Notes: a model not told the origin generated them from the sequence alone. A stretch of 64,000 bases of DNA from Skeletonema tropicum (GCA_037178625.1 CM074132.1:558001-622000), one strand, 5' to 3'; shown: positions 20,701-32,547, counted from the first letter of the stretch. Numbers and translations: made by a program.

Positions 20701-21703
20701 CTCAAGTCCCCTTCAAGAATTTCTGGTAAGACAGCAAGCATGGGCATGGTGCTAATTGTTTTGTCTTTCTTTTGCTTTTGCTGACACGTAATTTTCGTTT
20801 GACTCTCAGATCACTGCCTGCCTTTCCTTCATCCCTGTGGTATTGTTTCAAAAAAGATTGGTCATGAATTGGGGTATTCTTGAGTGTCATCTTTGGGACT
20901 TGGAGGACAATCGCATATCTGCAATGTCGTACGTCATTGCATCAGGGATTCACATGTTTTCTCCCCCAATTGTTAGCATCATCGTTTCATTCTCTCTGGC
21001 CTTTGCGATATCCAACGGTTGGGACTTTGGGAGCTTCTTGGACGTAGTTCTCTTTTCAATCATGCTGACAATATCCCATTTGCAGTTCGGTAAAATGTTG
21101 ACTGCTGCCCTACCGACATACCAGGCTGTTGCGGGAGGGTATTCTGTCTACACATACCTTGGATCGGTGGTCTCAGGAATATTCGTTAATCCGACACAAA
21201 TTCCATCCTACCTTCACGGAATTATGTACATGAGCCTTAGCTTTTGGGGGATCTCAGGGGCCGAGTTGAGCCAGCTAGAGCACATAGACATCGGAAATGA
21301 TCAATGTCTGACATTTATATCTTGTATTGCTTACAATCGAAATGTCATCGCTAATTTGAGTGGCTACACCATGTTGACAACAGCTCAAAAGTCAATGACT
21401 GCGCTTTTCGTTGCGACTATTCTACTCGTTGTGGTTGAATACTGCTTCTTGATGAAGAAAGTGTCCCGGCGAGGCAACTACAAGCAAGTTGGAGTTGGAG
21501 CAGCCTCCGAAATGAAATCAGGATCTTGTGTTGAAATTGACAGCGCCAAAGCGTTGGTAGAAAACACAGCACATAGCACGGAAAGTGCAGGTGAAAGTAA
21601 AACCATTCAGATCGAAGGAGAAGACCACGCAACCGCACCCCCTGCAACTACAGCGACAGCGGAGGCAAAGGCAGTGGAAGTGGAAGAGCTTGATGTCATT
21701 TGA
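17713..21703 (+). CDS. Notum/pectin-acetylesterase-like domain fused to ABCG half-transporter
   Basis: Four exons: 17713-19595, 19723-20179, 20273-20725 and 20810-21703. All borders are GT-AG with matching phase, giving about 1228 residues. The chosen ATG begins a signal peptide (SSAIVTLLLASASASP). Residues about 30-500 form an alpha/beta-hydrolase of the pectinacetylesterase/Notum type, with the nucleophile elbow GVSAGG (Ser about 186), a candidate Asp in LLIDSAYDS and His in FPGHNV. One transmembrane helix (ASVIIFLGLGLILFSF) follows. Then comes an ABC ATPase with Walker A GKSGSGKS (about 614), signature LSGGQRR, Walker B VLLLDEAL, D-loop SGLDS and H-loop histidine in TLHQ, and a C-terminal ABC2-type membrane region with about six helices. 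The helix between the halves would place the esterase outside and the ATPase inside. Substrate unknown; cell-wall or lipid-modified ligands are possible. Confidence 0.85.
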
Positions 21704-21864
21704 GGATGATGGGTTGTACTGGTAACACCTAATGTTCTCATAAATAGTATCGAATCCATTCTCTAAACGCAAATATCTGACACTGACAATCTCACCCGAG
21801 GAGTCTCTAAGTAGTAATGAGAGAGGAGCGTGGCTCTCTCTAAATCTACACGTGAGTCTGCATT

Positions 21865-22548
21865 CTACATTTTGACACGACACTGAACACCAAACCGAAA
21901 TTGTTGAAACTCCTCTGGACAGTCCAAGAACAACGTCGGGACCTCATCTCCATTAATACTAGTAACACCATGTACAATTGCTGCATCCGACGAAGGGTCA
22001 AACACCAATACATCTCCACTTCTAAATCGAAACTGTTGTTTTTCACTCTTACTATCACATTTTACCACAAAGTTGGCCGAACATCCAAGACTTAGTAGGT
22101 AGACCCAGCTGTTATCGTTGCAGTGGTCGATATGTTCTGGAAAATTTCCATTTGGTACTTGATATCGAATGACACCTACACTCATTGTTGTTGTATCATC
22201 TGTAGTATTACAAGCAGTGCGGGCAAAACGTTGTGGATGTTTTTTCTGCAATATCTCCTCCTTTTTCAGCACATCATTTGCAGTTTGAACAATCAGTTTA
22301 TTGTATATATTATTATCGCCACCACTAAATTTCAGCGTGGACTGATTCCCGTCAAAGATGATCGTCTTGGGTGTTGGATGCATACATGGTTTGCTTCGAT
22401 TATCTGTGTGTTTGGATCGATGTGAGATATCTTGGTAGATGGAGGTTTGTTCGGATGGGTTGAGGCAGTTTCGGATCAAATAACATGGGCGATCATCTAG
22501 CAGTGCTTCGACGGTGGCGGCGACTGTGGTGCTGCTGCTGCCTGGCAT
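21865..22548 (-). CDS. AlkB-like Fe(II)/2-oxoglutarate dioxygenase
   Basis: A 227-residue single-exon protein. The C-terminal half is a double-stranded beta-helix with the full AlkB signature. The iron ligands are H139 and D141 (EHIDH) and H193 (IVHGV), and the 2-oxoglutarate-binding R-x5-R pair is R218/R224 (RFGVQCR). RYQVPNG ahead of the HxD stands in the place of the usual NYY strand. AlkB homologues remove alkyl groups from DNA or RNA bases, or from proteins in a few branches; the substrate cannot be told here. No targeting peptide is evident. The gene is convergent with the esterase-ABC gene and divergent from REV3, with 407 bases between the two starts. Confidence 0.78.
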   Translation of the reverse strand: MPGSSSTTVAATVEALLDDRPCYLIRNCLNPSEQTSIYQDISHRSKHTDNRSKPCMHPTPKTIIFDGNQSTLKFSGGDNNIYNKLIVQTANDVLKKEEILQKKHPQRFARTACNTTDDTTTMSVGVIRYQVPNGNFPEHIDHCNDNSWVYLLSLGCSANFVVKCDSKSEKQQFRFRSGDVLVFDPSSDAAIVHGVTSINGDEVPTLFLDCPEEFQQFRFGVQCRVKM

Positions 22549-22955
22549 GTCACTCTATCTATATATTGGGCGGATATGGTACAATTTCACCAGCAGTAGC
22601 AGCATTCTTTTCTAGGTTGCGACACAACAGCTCACGTAGGAACTCATAGCTAATCACCATGGCAGTTTGAGCCGGGCCGCCGGTCCCCTCGGTCACCGCT
22701 GATAGAGCGTCAAGTCAAAAGAGCAGAACTACTTATCGCAATGGTCAAGTCGTCAGCAGCTTTTGCTACGATAGCCTTGTAGCTCTTTGTAGGTAGCACT
22801 TGGCACGTCTCGCCTTATGGCAGTCTTCGCTCCTATTGCGTTGATACGACGAAAAACAGAAATGTGTAGGAGTATATCAGAGCCTCTTTCACGATGACCA
22901 TAGAAGAGCTTAGAAATATTATGCTCAGTAACTAAGTAGTAGTGGGCCTGCTGCA
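22549..22955. promoter_or_regulatory. Shared upstream region of the AlkB-like gene and REV3
   Basis: The region between two divergent start codons, both for apparent DNA-damage functions. No obvious TATA box or repeat pair stands out. A GGCGGATATGG stretch lies near 22567. Its role as a bidirectional promoter is inferred from arrangement only. Confidence 0.4.
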
Positions 22956-25900
22956 ATGGATGACTTTGCAAACAGCACTGCCGCCGGCGGTCACCAAAGC
23001 CATAATAATGAGCCCCTCCTATCCATTCTCAATGTAGTCGTCGATCATGTCATGCTACCACCATCACCGATGGAGCCGATGGAATTCCGTGAGGTGATGC
23101 GTCGAATGAACCAAACGCAGCATACTAATAATGTAGAGAATGATGGACAACCGTCATTTCCAGGTCAGATGAATGTTCATCTTGGCAATAACAATAGAGA
23201 AGACGACAACGAGGAAGAATTGTTCTTCAATACAAACCAAGGCAGTGGCCGCGATGATGTGCATAACAACTTGACTAACATTTCTGCACCACAATTACCC
23301 ATCACTACTCTTCTCAATGATGATGTCTCTCCCTTATCGACAAGTAATAACAATCTATCGATTCGAGTGCCCATCTTGCGAATATTTGGTCCAGTTCTTC
23401 GCAATGGAAATTATGATCATGTGATTAGCTGTAGTAGTAGTAGTAGTCAGGTTGTAGCACCGTCGTCACAATCTTCTTCCTACTCGTCATCATCATCATC
23501 ATCATCTGCTGCTGCTGCTGCTTCAAATAATAAGACAAAGATACCACAACCTCAATCCGGATGTCTTCATTTACACGGAGCATTCCCATACATGCTTGCT
23601 CGACCTGTTGTTGCTGGACCGGATGGATCCTTGTATCAAGGATGTTACAAGAACAACCAAAACAACAACAATAATAATGATGTCAATACTACAATGGCGA
23701 TGGAAAGGTTGGATTGGGATGATGCTGATTCGGTATCGAACATTATTGAAGATCTTCAGTTACGATTGGAGATGGCATTACGAGCCAGTTATGAAAATTA
23801 TTCAAATACTACTACTACTAATAATGATGAGGCGAATCATCATAACGCAAGCAATAATACGCAAGCAGCTACGAACATTCCCTTGTTCATACGACAAATC
23901 ACCGTAGTTACTGGAAAAGGGTTCTACACCTATTGTGCCGGACCACCCGCACCATTCTTACGTGTGGAATATTACGATCCTTCCATGAGATGGCGAGTGA
24001 AAATGGTATTGGAACGAGGGGTTGATTTGGATGTGATTTATCATCCGAATTACTTGCAATATGATTACGATACTAAGAATGGCAACCACCATCACAGTGG
24101 TGGGGAGCATAATGTTGTTGTTCCAGTCGATGGAGAGGAGAGTGCACCATTGAAATTCAAATGTTATGAAGCTCATATTCCGTATACGATGCAAGTGTTC
24201 AAGGATTATAACTTGTCTGGGTTGAATTACTGTAAGATTGGAGATGCCAAATTTCGTAGCATTCCCAAGACGTTGAGGAAGCGATTCTTTTCTAAAAAAG
24301 GTGGGGGCATGAATGATGAGGGTGGTGCAAAGTCTGTGGATGAGAGGGCATTTTTTCTTCAGCATACTACTTCAGAAGAAATGTTGTGGCCTACACTTGA
24401 CAACTCTACGTTGCCAAAAGATAGGCAGTCAGTGGTTGATCAGTATTGGCTGAAGAAACAAACTTCTTGTGACTTGGAGTTTGATACTACTGTTCACAAG
24501 ATAATGAATGTATTGGATGTTATGAAGGAACTTCCAAGTCCATTGGAAGAGCGGCAGAAAGTTCATTGGAGAGCCGTGCCAAGTTTGCGAGAGATATGGG
24601 AGCAGGAACGCAAGAGAATGGCGACGTTGTTGCCCCCGGAGAATGACTTCTTGAGTTGTATGGAAGTTGATGACGATGACGATTCAAACTTGGATAGTGA
24701 CGAGTCTTCTGATAAGGAGATCGAAGAAACTAGTGCGAAAGAAGTTCCGCCTCCGTTCACATTGAGCGTAAAGAAGCATGCATCTCTTCCCGGGGCAAGG
24801 CACGCCGTGAAAGGGATGCAACAACTTTACCGGTCTAGTATGGGTTTAGACGACGAATTTGGTCGTGCAATGAAGGATATTGTTTCCAGGCACGAAGGGT
24901 TCATCGAAGATTTAGACGAAATGATCAAAAATGGCAACGCCAGCAAGAAGAAGAGGATTTCTCAACCTGATTCACCTTGGCAAAAAAATACTCAAAGCGA
25001 AGGAGATTTTCACACTCCGTCTTTAGACGAAGGAATAGAAGCCTTGGCTGCACTTGGAGAGCAATTTTCTCAAGCAAGTGATGATGATGATGCTGACGAT
25101 GAAGACAATAGCAATATCTCCCAGTTCACTCCGATTGCAAGAAGAATCCGATCTATTGAGCAAGCAAATGCAAACTATGGAGCTACCCAACTTTCGCAGG
25201 AAGAAGTTGCCGAAGAAATGGAAGCCTTAGCATTTACTCAGGCTGTAGATGAAGATGAAATAATAGATATAGAAGAGGCGAGAAATAATCCGACGCGAAT
25301 TGATCCATTTACCTTGGAGGTAATTGATGACGACGACGATTCGTGTGATTTTCTTGATGATGAGGATAGAATGGGAGAGAAGAAGCTGAATGATCTTTTC
25401 ACGCAGCTTGCGACACAGTCAGATGATTCACATAACTTGAATGGCTTGCATGAGGAAAGATCAGCGTGCAGTAAAGAAGGAACTGTGCAAATATTCGACC
25501 AGGGACATTCTCTACCTGACCAGAACGATGAGTGTGCACTACCTGACCAGAACGAAGGCATCGAGGAAGTTGTAAATGGTTCAGGGAAGTTAGGAAACGA
25601 CGCCGTAATATTTTCAGCGTCTCAGTCAAGCTTGGGTTCGGCTAGTACTAGACGTTCAGACACCAGACGAAATATGCTGATGGTACAGCAATCTCCAGCA
25701 TCACTACACACCACTCAATCATCTGAGCAAGAGAATCGTTGGGAGTTGCATGGCTCTACCTTTGAACCTGTGAAGCACTTGTCGCTCCGTTGCGCTGATG
25801 TCAAGTCTTCGTCTTGGTTTGAAACTCCGCAGAAGAAATCCACAGAATACCCTCCCCATTGGTTTGGTTTCAAATGGGCAATTCCAGCAGCTTCACAGTC

Positions 25901-28900
25901 GCTACAGAAAGGTGCGTTTCTTGAGCCAGTAGTCCGTCCACCTTCCTATTCTCTTGTCAAGACGTGGGTGAAGGAAAATAGAAAACGATCAACACCCTTT
26001 GATGGAAAGCAAGAGTCGTCTAAACAACAAAAGCGTTCATCAAACAGTAATTACCAAACTCAAGGTGCGCACACACAGCTTTCACGGCCGCGGCCCTCAC
26101 AAGATCAGGGTTCTCCTGATCCATTAGCAGGATTGGGAAACCAAGGTGGCAAATTACACGTCTCAAGTGGAGGTCTAAAGACGTCAACATCTTCTTCGAA
26201 TTCATTTACCCCTCTTACCATACTGTCTATAGAAGTTCATGTCCAATGCCGAATCAAGACAGGCTTGAAGGACCATCATGACATTGCGATGGTGCCTGAT
26301 CCAAGTCGGGATTCAGTATTTGCTGTAGTCTACGTTTATGGTCGCGATCCTGGAGGAGGCGAAAGTTTAGAAGTGCTAGAAACGGGGGCTGTAATAGTGA
26401 CAGTCCAACCTGGTAATAAGTCACCAATTAAAGTATCGCGATCTGCAATGGGTATATCTTCTAGCGTGGCGATGCACGAAGTTAGTTCCGAAGGGGAGTT
26501 ATTGAGGAGAGTAGCATCTATCGTGCGATTAATCGATCCAGATGCTTTGGTTTCTTGGGATACACAAGGAGCGGGTATTGGCTATCTAATTGAAAGAGGG
26601 TGTGCTCTTGGGAAACCAAAAGATGGAGATGATGGGATTGTGGCATCAAAACAGAAAATTGACATGGCTCGGCTGTTAGGTAGAACACCAAAAGCTAGGC
26701 AAGAAAATAAATCATCGCCTGCTAAACCGATCAGTGACGAGTTTGGCTTACCCGAAGACGACGAAAATGGCAAAGACAAGGGAAGTGAGCAGTTGTGGGC
26801 CGGGAGTGGACTGGGGGGTGAGTGGGATGACCGTGTCGGCGCTGGTGCCGCTGCAGCCTCAATTGTTGGAAGGATTGTCATGTGTGGCTGGAAAATAATA
26901 TCAGAAGAATGCAAGCACCCAAATGCATCATACCAGCCTGCTATCGTTGCAGCTGTGCTGAATAAGCGCATCCCTTTCCACGACAACTTGCTATTGACGC
27001 GCTGGTTTTCTATGAACAAAGGAGTTCAGCGTTGGCGCGTTATTGAGTATAGGATGACTCAAGCGATGAGCACCGTCCTTTTATTCGATGCGTTAGACAT
27101 TTTAGGACGTGCAGGCGAAGCGGCTAGATTGAGCAACGTGGAATTTTCTCAGTCACTGCCTGGAATCCGAGGAAGTCAGTACAAGGTCGAAGGTGTCTTG
27201 TTACGAGCGCTCCAGAGTGTCAACTCCAGTGAGAAGGGCGACAAAGGTGTGAATAGGTTAAACGACATTCGGTTGGGAGGGCTGACAGGTTCCTCCCACG
27301 AAACTCAATCTCAAAGCCAGAGTCCAAAGAAGCATACTCGAGGGAACATCTCAAAGGATGGTGGTTACTTTTTCTACAGTCCATCAAAGTCTGATTGCTC
27401 TCCAGGGGGTCAGGAGGCTCTAGAATGCCAAGCCTTGACTTTGGAGCCAAGGAGTGGGTTTTACACAGACCCCATCGTTGTTTGCGACTTTACAGCGTTA
27501 TACCCATCGCTTGTTATTGCCTACAATCTTTGCTACTCTACTGTAGCAGGCAAGCTGGAATACCACAGTACGCGTAAAGAAATGAGGCAGCGAGGTCGAA
27601 CGACAAAAAGAATTGGACCCTTTCAATATTCAGAACGTAGGACAGCAGTTGTTCTCAGTAAATATATGGAATCATTGCAGGGTGACAAAAAGAAGAAGAA
27701 GAGAAAAGACCGTGCATACGCTGCCCCTACCGGAACTGTGTTTGTTGCTGAGAATGTGGTCAAGGGGGTACTTCCTCAAGTTCTTGACGAGATGCTTTCC
27801 ACCCGCGCTATGCTGAAGAAGGCAGCAAAAGAATACAAAAAACGCGTTCCCAACTTATCCCCAAGTGTGTTGAGACAGATAGAAGCAAGGCAGCTGGCTC
27901 TCAAGTATGTTGCTAACGTCACTTACGGCTATACATCTGCCACCTTTTCGGGACGGTCTGCAGCACCGTTAGTTGCAGATGCTATTGTCGAATGCGGAAG
28001 AAGAACATTGAGCAATGCAATCGAACTTGCAAATGCATGGGGAAGAGATGCTGATGGGAGATGGGCCAACGCTGAGGTACTGTATGGAGATACAGATTCA
28101 ATATTTGTTCGACTACCGGGAAGATCTACCTCTGAGGTAAATTGGAACTATTTTTTTTTTCACTGCCAACTTTGTTTGATAATCCTTTCTTATGATTTAT
28201 TGAACTCCTCTCCTCTTTCCTTTGTTCTGTGTACGCAAGGCATTTGCATTTGGCGAAGAGTTCTGCCAAGCAGTAACAGAGTCTAACCCCCCTCCTGTCC
28301 AGTTAAAGCTTGAAAAAGTGTATATGGGAAGTCTCCTACAGACAAAGAAGAAGTATTGCGGAATGATGTACGAATCCGCAAATCAGAAGCGTCCGATTTT
28401 TGAGGCGAAGGGTATTGAGACTGTTCGCAAAGATCAATGTGCTTTGACACAGAGGGTTCTCCGAAATGCTCTCATCAGTGTATTCGAGCGTGGTGTTCAG
28501 GCTGCAAAAGAATATATTCATGAACAATGGGCCCTGATTCATTCCGGAAGCCTACCGATATCAGAATTTATTTTGACGGGGAGAGTGCGAAGTAGATATC
28601 GTGGTGGGAAAATTGGACCAGTGCAAGCGGCTCTCGCTCGTCGCTTGGCAGAGATAGATCCAGGAAGGGTGATCCGTCACAAAGAACGGCTGCCATATGT
28701 TATAGTAGCTTCGCCAGGCATGAAGTTTAGACTGAGAGAAAATGTCTTGACTCCACTCGAGCTCCTTGAGCAATGGGACTCATACTCTATTCATATCTCT
28801 TACTATACAACAAAACATGTTAATGCCGCGCTTCAGCGATGTTTTGGATTAAGGCCTTTCAATATCAACATTGCATCTTGGTACGAGTCTAGTTCAAAGC

Positions 28901-29331
28901 CTAGGATGAGAATTCATTATTGGCCAGATTCGCGATCTGCGTCATGTTCAATGATATCCAAGTATTTTGGTAGCGACACTTGTTCGCTATGCGGAAAGAG
29001 GACAAAGTCGAAAGGAAAGTCAAGAGCAGTGGTGTGCAACAGTTGTCAGCAGGACAGTGTTGTTGCAGTATGTACTGCATTAACTCGACTCAATGAAACA
29101 CAACAGCAAGCAAACGCTCTTGCTGCCATTTGCTCTGATTGTAATGGGGCACTTGAGGATGCAGGGTCATTTGCAAGAGAGGAGGTTTCTTCAGCTAAAG
29201 GGAAACGAAATAAGATGAGCAATCCAATGGCAAATTGTATTTGCATCGACTGCCCAATAACATACAAACGTCATAAATTGCGAGAGTCCGAAATCGAAGC
29301 AGTTGAATTGTGCAAAGCGCTAAATATCTAG
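22956..29331 (+). CDS. REV3: DNA polymerase zeta catalytic subunit
   Basis: Two exons, 22956-28136 and 28240-29331, with a clean 103-bp GT-AG intron in phase 0, giving 2090 residues. The N-terminal B-family region has VPILRIFGPV and CLHLHGAFPYML, characteristic of REV3. The long middle is acidic and low in complexity, as in other REV3 proteins. The exonuclease-like region is inactive in type (LSIEVH instead of a catalytic DxE). Polymerase motif A is DFTALYPSLVIAYNL (Asp about 1511), motif B is ALKYVANVTYGYTSATFSGR, and motif C is YGDTDS (about 1710). The C-terminus has two cysteine clusters. The first is CSLCGK...CNSCQQ. The second is CSDCNG...CICIDCP followed by YKRHK, the iron-sulfur-type cluster that binds accessory subunits. 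The enzyme extends past lesions in translesion synthesis in the nucleus. It is longer than yeast and shorter than human REV3. Confidence 0.95.
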
Positions 29332-29369
29332 ACAGTAAGTATCTACATAATTTCATTATCAATCTATAT

Positions 29370-30764
29370 CTATTCATCATTGTCACTATCATCATCGTCC
29401 CAATCTAAACAATCCTCAATCTTCTTGGCTGCCTCCTCTCGAAATTTTGTCAACCCGGATACATTCTCCAAATAAGTCCCATCTGTATCGCAGCAGACAC
29501 ACTTTACAAACTCAAATCCTCTCTTCTTGTATTCTTCCACAACGCTATCCGCACAGGCTGTACACGAAGGAAATGCAGGTACGGACGGAGTCATCATCAT
29601 GTACGTGACAATCGTCCCTCTGATCTGATGAGGCATCAAACCCAATGCAGATGAGGAAGGACTGGTTCCATCATCAACTGGTGAGTATGATGACCCAGAA
29701 GTACCATCCCTTTTCGCTGCTGGAGACGGTGCACAATTCCCAAGAGGATGATGAAACATGGCCACACACAATTCTGTTGCCATGCTTGCAGCAATGGGTG
29801 CCAAGCCTGGTCTTGTTACAGTGCATTGTTGATCTAGAGTGCGATCACGAGTGGAGTTTTCAGGTGCCACAATATCATTACAGAAATAACATCCCAGTCG
29901 TTGAGTTTTTTGGCCACACGACGCGAGAGATGACGAAGATGGTCCATGTCTCATGACCAGCCAGCTATCTAAACCCAGTGCAGCGTTGATAAGCGGAGTA
30001 TCTGTCGCTAATGCCATTACAGTAGGTAGCCACCGACTCTCTCGCGTATCAGTGAGCAAGAATGCAACATCACTTTCGTCAATAAGCTTGTGCAAAGTGT
30101 CCACATCTTTTTTCACCGCTGCCGTTTCAGTGTCACCATCCTTGCCTCCTCCAAATGAATGACCGGGCATAGGAATTGTTAGCACCACACCCTCCGATTG
30201 AACATCAGGGCCGGCAATGGCAACCAAGCTCTCTGCGGCAGCAACAGCTTTATACTTCCCTCCTTCTTTACAGTCTTCAATCCCAAACAAACTCTGACGA
30301 ACTGGATTGCTATAGGACACTCGACCAGAGTCAACAAAGGTAATTTTCCTCACACCCCATCCCAGTAATGTCCGAGCGACGCTGCAACCAAGAGTACCAG
30401 CTCCCAACAATACAACTTTTAATTGAGACAAACGCTGTACATCCAGATTGGGCAAGGCTCGCCACTTCATAAGACGAAGATTCAAATCATTTGCCTGCCG
30501 TGCCAAATGAGATGGAGACACAAGTGGACGAAGGTCTATCGATCGTGGTCCAGGTTTATTCTTCTTGTTTAGTTCCCATCCCACGCATCGGTATTGTTTG
30601 AAGATGTCACCATTAGTAACATCATCATCATCATCGTTGTTGTTGTTCCAGTTGTAGTCAGATGCCAATGGAATTGTAATATCAAGTAAGAGACTATTCC
30701 CAACTCCTTCATCATTATTCTTTCCATCAAACTCATCTGCCACATCCAAATAACTATTGTTCAT
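29370..30764 (-). CDS. ATG7: ATG7, C-terminal E1-like part (second frame of a split gene)
   Basis: A 464-codon frame covering the adenylation and catalytic half of ATG7, the E1 enzyme that activates ATG8 and ATG12 in autophagy. The nucleotide-binding loop is LLGAGTLGCSVARTLLGWGV, followed by TFVDSGRVSYSNPVRQ. Two zinc-type cysteine pairs are present (GCYFCND and SCTAC). The catalytic cysteine lies in RDRTLDQQCTVTRPG, matching the active site of human ATG7. CVGWELNKKNKPGPRSIDL at the start corresponds to the linker before the E1 domain, so this is not an independent protein. Its ATG overlaps the TGA of the upstream ATG7 frame (ATGA). The tail is acidic. Convergent with REV3, with 38 bases between the stops. 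Confidence 0.85.
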   Translation of the reverse strand: MNNSYLDVADEFDGKNNDEGVGNSLLLDITIPLASDYNWNNNNDDDDDVTNGDIFKQYRCVGWELNKKNKPGPRSIDLRPLVSPSHLARQANDLNLRLMKWRALPNLDVQRLSQLKVVLLGAGTLGCSVARTLLGWGVRKITFVDSGRVSYSNPVRQSLFGIEDCKEGGKYKAVAAAESLVAIAGPDVQSEGVVLTIPMPGHSFGGGKDGDTETAAVKKDVDTLHKLIDESDVAFLLTDTRESRWLPTVMALATDTPLINAALGLDSWLVMRHGPSSSSLASCGQKTQRLGCYFCNDIVAPENSTRDRTLDQQCTVTRPGLAPIAASMATELCVAMFHHPLGNCAPSPAAKRDGTSGSSYSPVDDGTSPSSSALGLMPHQIRGTIVTYMMMTPSVPAFPSCTACADSVVEEYKKRGFEFVKCVCCDTDGTYLENVSGLTKFREEAAKKIEDCLDWDDDDSDNDE

Positions 30765-31861
30765 TTTTCATCATCATCATCATCATCATCACTACAGTTT
30801 TCTGTAGCATCCACTCTTCTCAAAAAAGGCAACCGTAATGACAAAAATGTCACATCGGATCCACCCAATCCTAATGAAAGTGATAGGTAGGCAACTAAAT
30901 TTCGGAGAGTCCAACCAACTGCCAGAGTAGTACTTGATGATGAAGGTTGTTTTTCTGTAGTAGTAGGAGTAGTATTTGGATCGACAAATCCAAAAATAAC
31001 ATCACGCTTCTCCTCCTCACATAAAGTATTGTAAGTATCTTTATTGAGTGGGAGACATTTCATTTTACGAATGATGGTGCCGGTTGATTCATCTTTGAGT
31101 GTTGGTAGGAGCAAGAAGAATGGAGGGCACCATACATTGTTATTTTTACTACTGGTGGTGGATATTCCCTCTTCTTCCTTGATGTCTGCATGTTGTTGTT
31201 GATGCTGTTGTTGTTCTTGCAATACACGAAAATTATGAAAACATTTGGATAAGGTTCTACACTCGTTTGTACCCCATGCATCAATCAATCTAGTCTGTGG
31301 AGGAGTAGTGTTGTTGTTGTTGTTTGTCGATGAAGAAGAGTAGGCAATAGCACATCCCTTCCGTGGACTTAATGCCGGAAATGCAAACCAGTAGACTGTC
31401 ATGTTGGTCTTGAGATCACAGTAGGTTATACAAGTAATGGGAACCAATGCAACATTTGGATCATCGATCATGGCACCACCACCGTCCTCCTTATCAATGA
31501 CGCCACAACATGCCAAAAGAGAAGGAAGACAAGCCTCATTCAAAAATTTATTCTTGTCACATCGTTTCAAATTCTCAATGGTATTGAGTGAATGAATCGT
31601 CCCATGGGCACGAATCCATTCATTCCTCCGTGCATCACCGGAGGTATCAAATCTCATTCCTGGTGGGATATTGATGGAGCCATTCTCTCCCGTAGTGGTG
31701 GTGGTGGTCGTCGTGACGCCAAAGAAGCCGCGGAGGGGAACACCTTCTTCGCTTAGTCGGAATTCGTTTAGTTTACGGGAGTTGTGATCGAGCCAGAAGG
31801 ATGGTTCGGCTACGGATCGGAAGGGGAGGAAGCGGACGAGGTTGCTCTTTTCGGCTGTCAT
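30761..31861 (-). CDS. ATG7: ATG7, N-terminal domain (first frame of a split gene)
   Basis: A 366-codon frame matching the N-terminal domain of ATG7, which binds the E2 enzymes ATG3 and ATG10. It begins with LVRFLPFRSVAEPSFW and KLNEFRLSEEGVPLRGFFG, as in plants and animals, and ends with VGWTLRNLVAYLSL, equivalent to the WPLRNFL segment just before the E1 half. A run of aspartates coded by GAT repeats follows, and the frame stops exactly where the E1 frame starts. The two together would give about 830 residues, a full ATG7 with low-complexity insertions. A 56-bp GT-AG intron (GTAGTG... to GGCAG) would restore the frame, but is short for this locus. An indel in the repeat is the other simple explanation. 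Confidence 0.85.
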   Translation of the reverse strand: MTAEKSNLVRFLPFRSVAEPSFWLDHNSRKLNEFRLSEEGVPLRGFFGVTTTTTTTTGENGSINIPPGMRFDTSGDARRNEWIRAHGTIHSLNTIENLKRCDKNKFLNEACLPSLLACCGVIDKEDGGGAMIDDPNVALVPITCITYCDLKTNMTVYWFAFPALSPRKGCAIAYSSSSTNNNNNTTPPQTRLIDAWGTNECRTLSKCFHNFRVLQEQQQHQQQHADIKEEEGISTTSSKNNNVWCPPFFLLLPTLKDESTGTIIRKMKCLPLNKDTYNTLCEEEKRDVIFGFVDPNTTPTTTEKQPSSSSTTLAVGWTLRNLVAYLSLSLGLGGSDVTFLSLRLPFLRRVDATENCSDDDDDDDEK

Positions 31862-32547
31862 GCTGGTTAGTTGCTGGCGTTGAATGGTATGCGATGGTAC
31901 CTATGGTATGATAGAAACGGAAAACGGAAGTTCATGAAGGTTTCATTTCGTTCGCCGTTCGTTGACTTGATATTGCTACCGCTTTTTTTGGAATGGCAAA
32001 AAATTGCGAATGGTAACAAACACTAACAAAAAGCAGCAAACAACCATGTCAGTACCTACACTATAGCAGGCAAATAAATAGACCTTCGACAAAAAAGGCG
32101 ATTGATGATGCCAAACTGAAGTCTATTCGAATATGATTATTCCTTAATTGAATAATTTATATCTATTTCTGATGGAGATAACATAGTAGCGATTTCGTCA
32201 TTTTACCTAGAAAAAATCACTAACAATAATCTCCTCCTGACCCCACATGTCCAATGTTGCTCAACTACTGCATGGCGAATATAGTAGTTGAAATGCTGAC
32301 CAGTGGTTCTATAGAAAGCTAACAATATGGGCTATCATATAATAGCTGGTTGATGGTGTTACAATCCTACCATAACTCTTAATCAGGCTGTGGACTAGGT
32401 TTGTCCGCACAGTTGTTGGGAGTATGGATGAATTTGAGGAAATTTTGAGTGGATTTTGTGTGGAGTTCGCTAGTAAAAAAGGTGATTCACGAGTTCCAAC
32501 TCGGGACCTAAATGCGATTCGCAATTTTTTTACGCGGTAGCTTGATG
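31862..32547. other. Intergenic upstream of ATG7
   Basis: AT-rich sequence with no coding signal. The first 200 bases presumably hold the ATG7 promoter. Confidence 0.4.

Noticed and set aside
30755..30790. Programmed -1 frameshifting in ATG7
   Set aside because: The site has an A run, but not a full X-XXY-YYZ heptamer in the right frame, and no clear downstream pseudoknot. A short intron or an indel is simpler.
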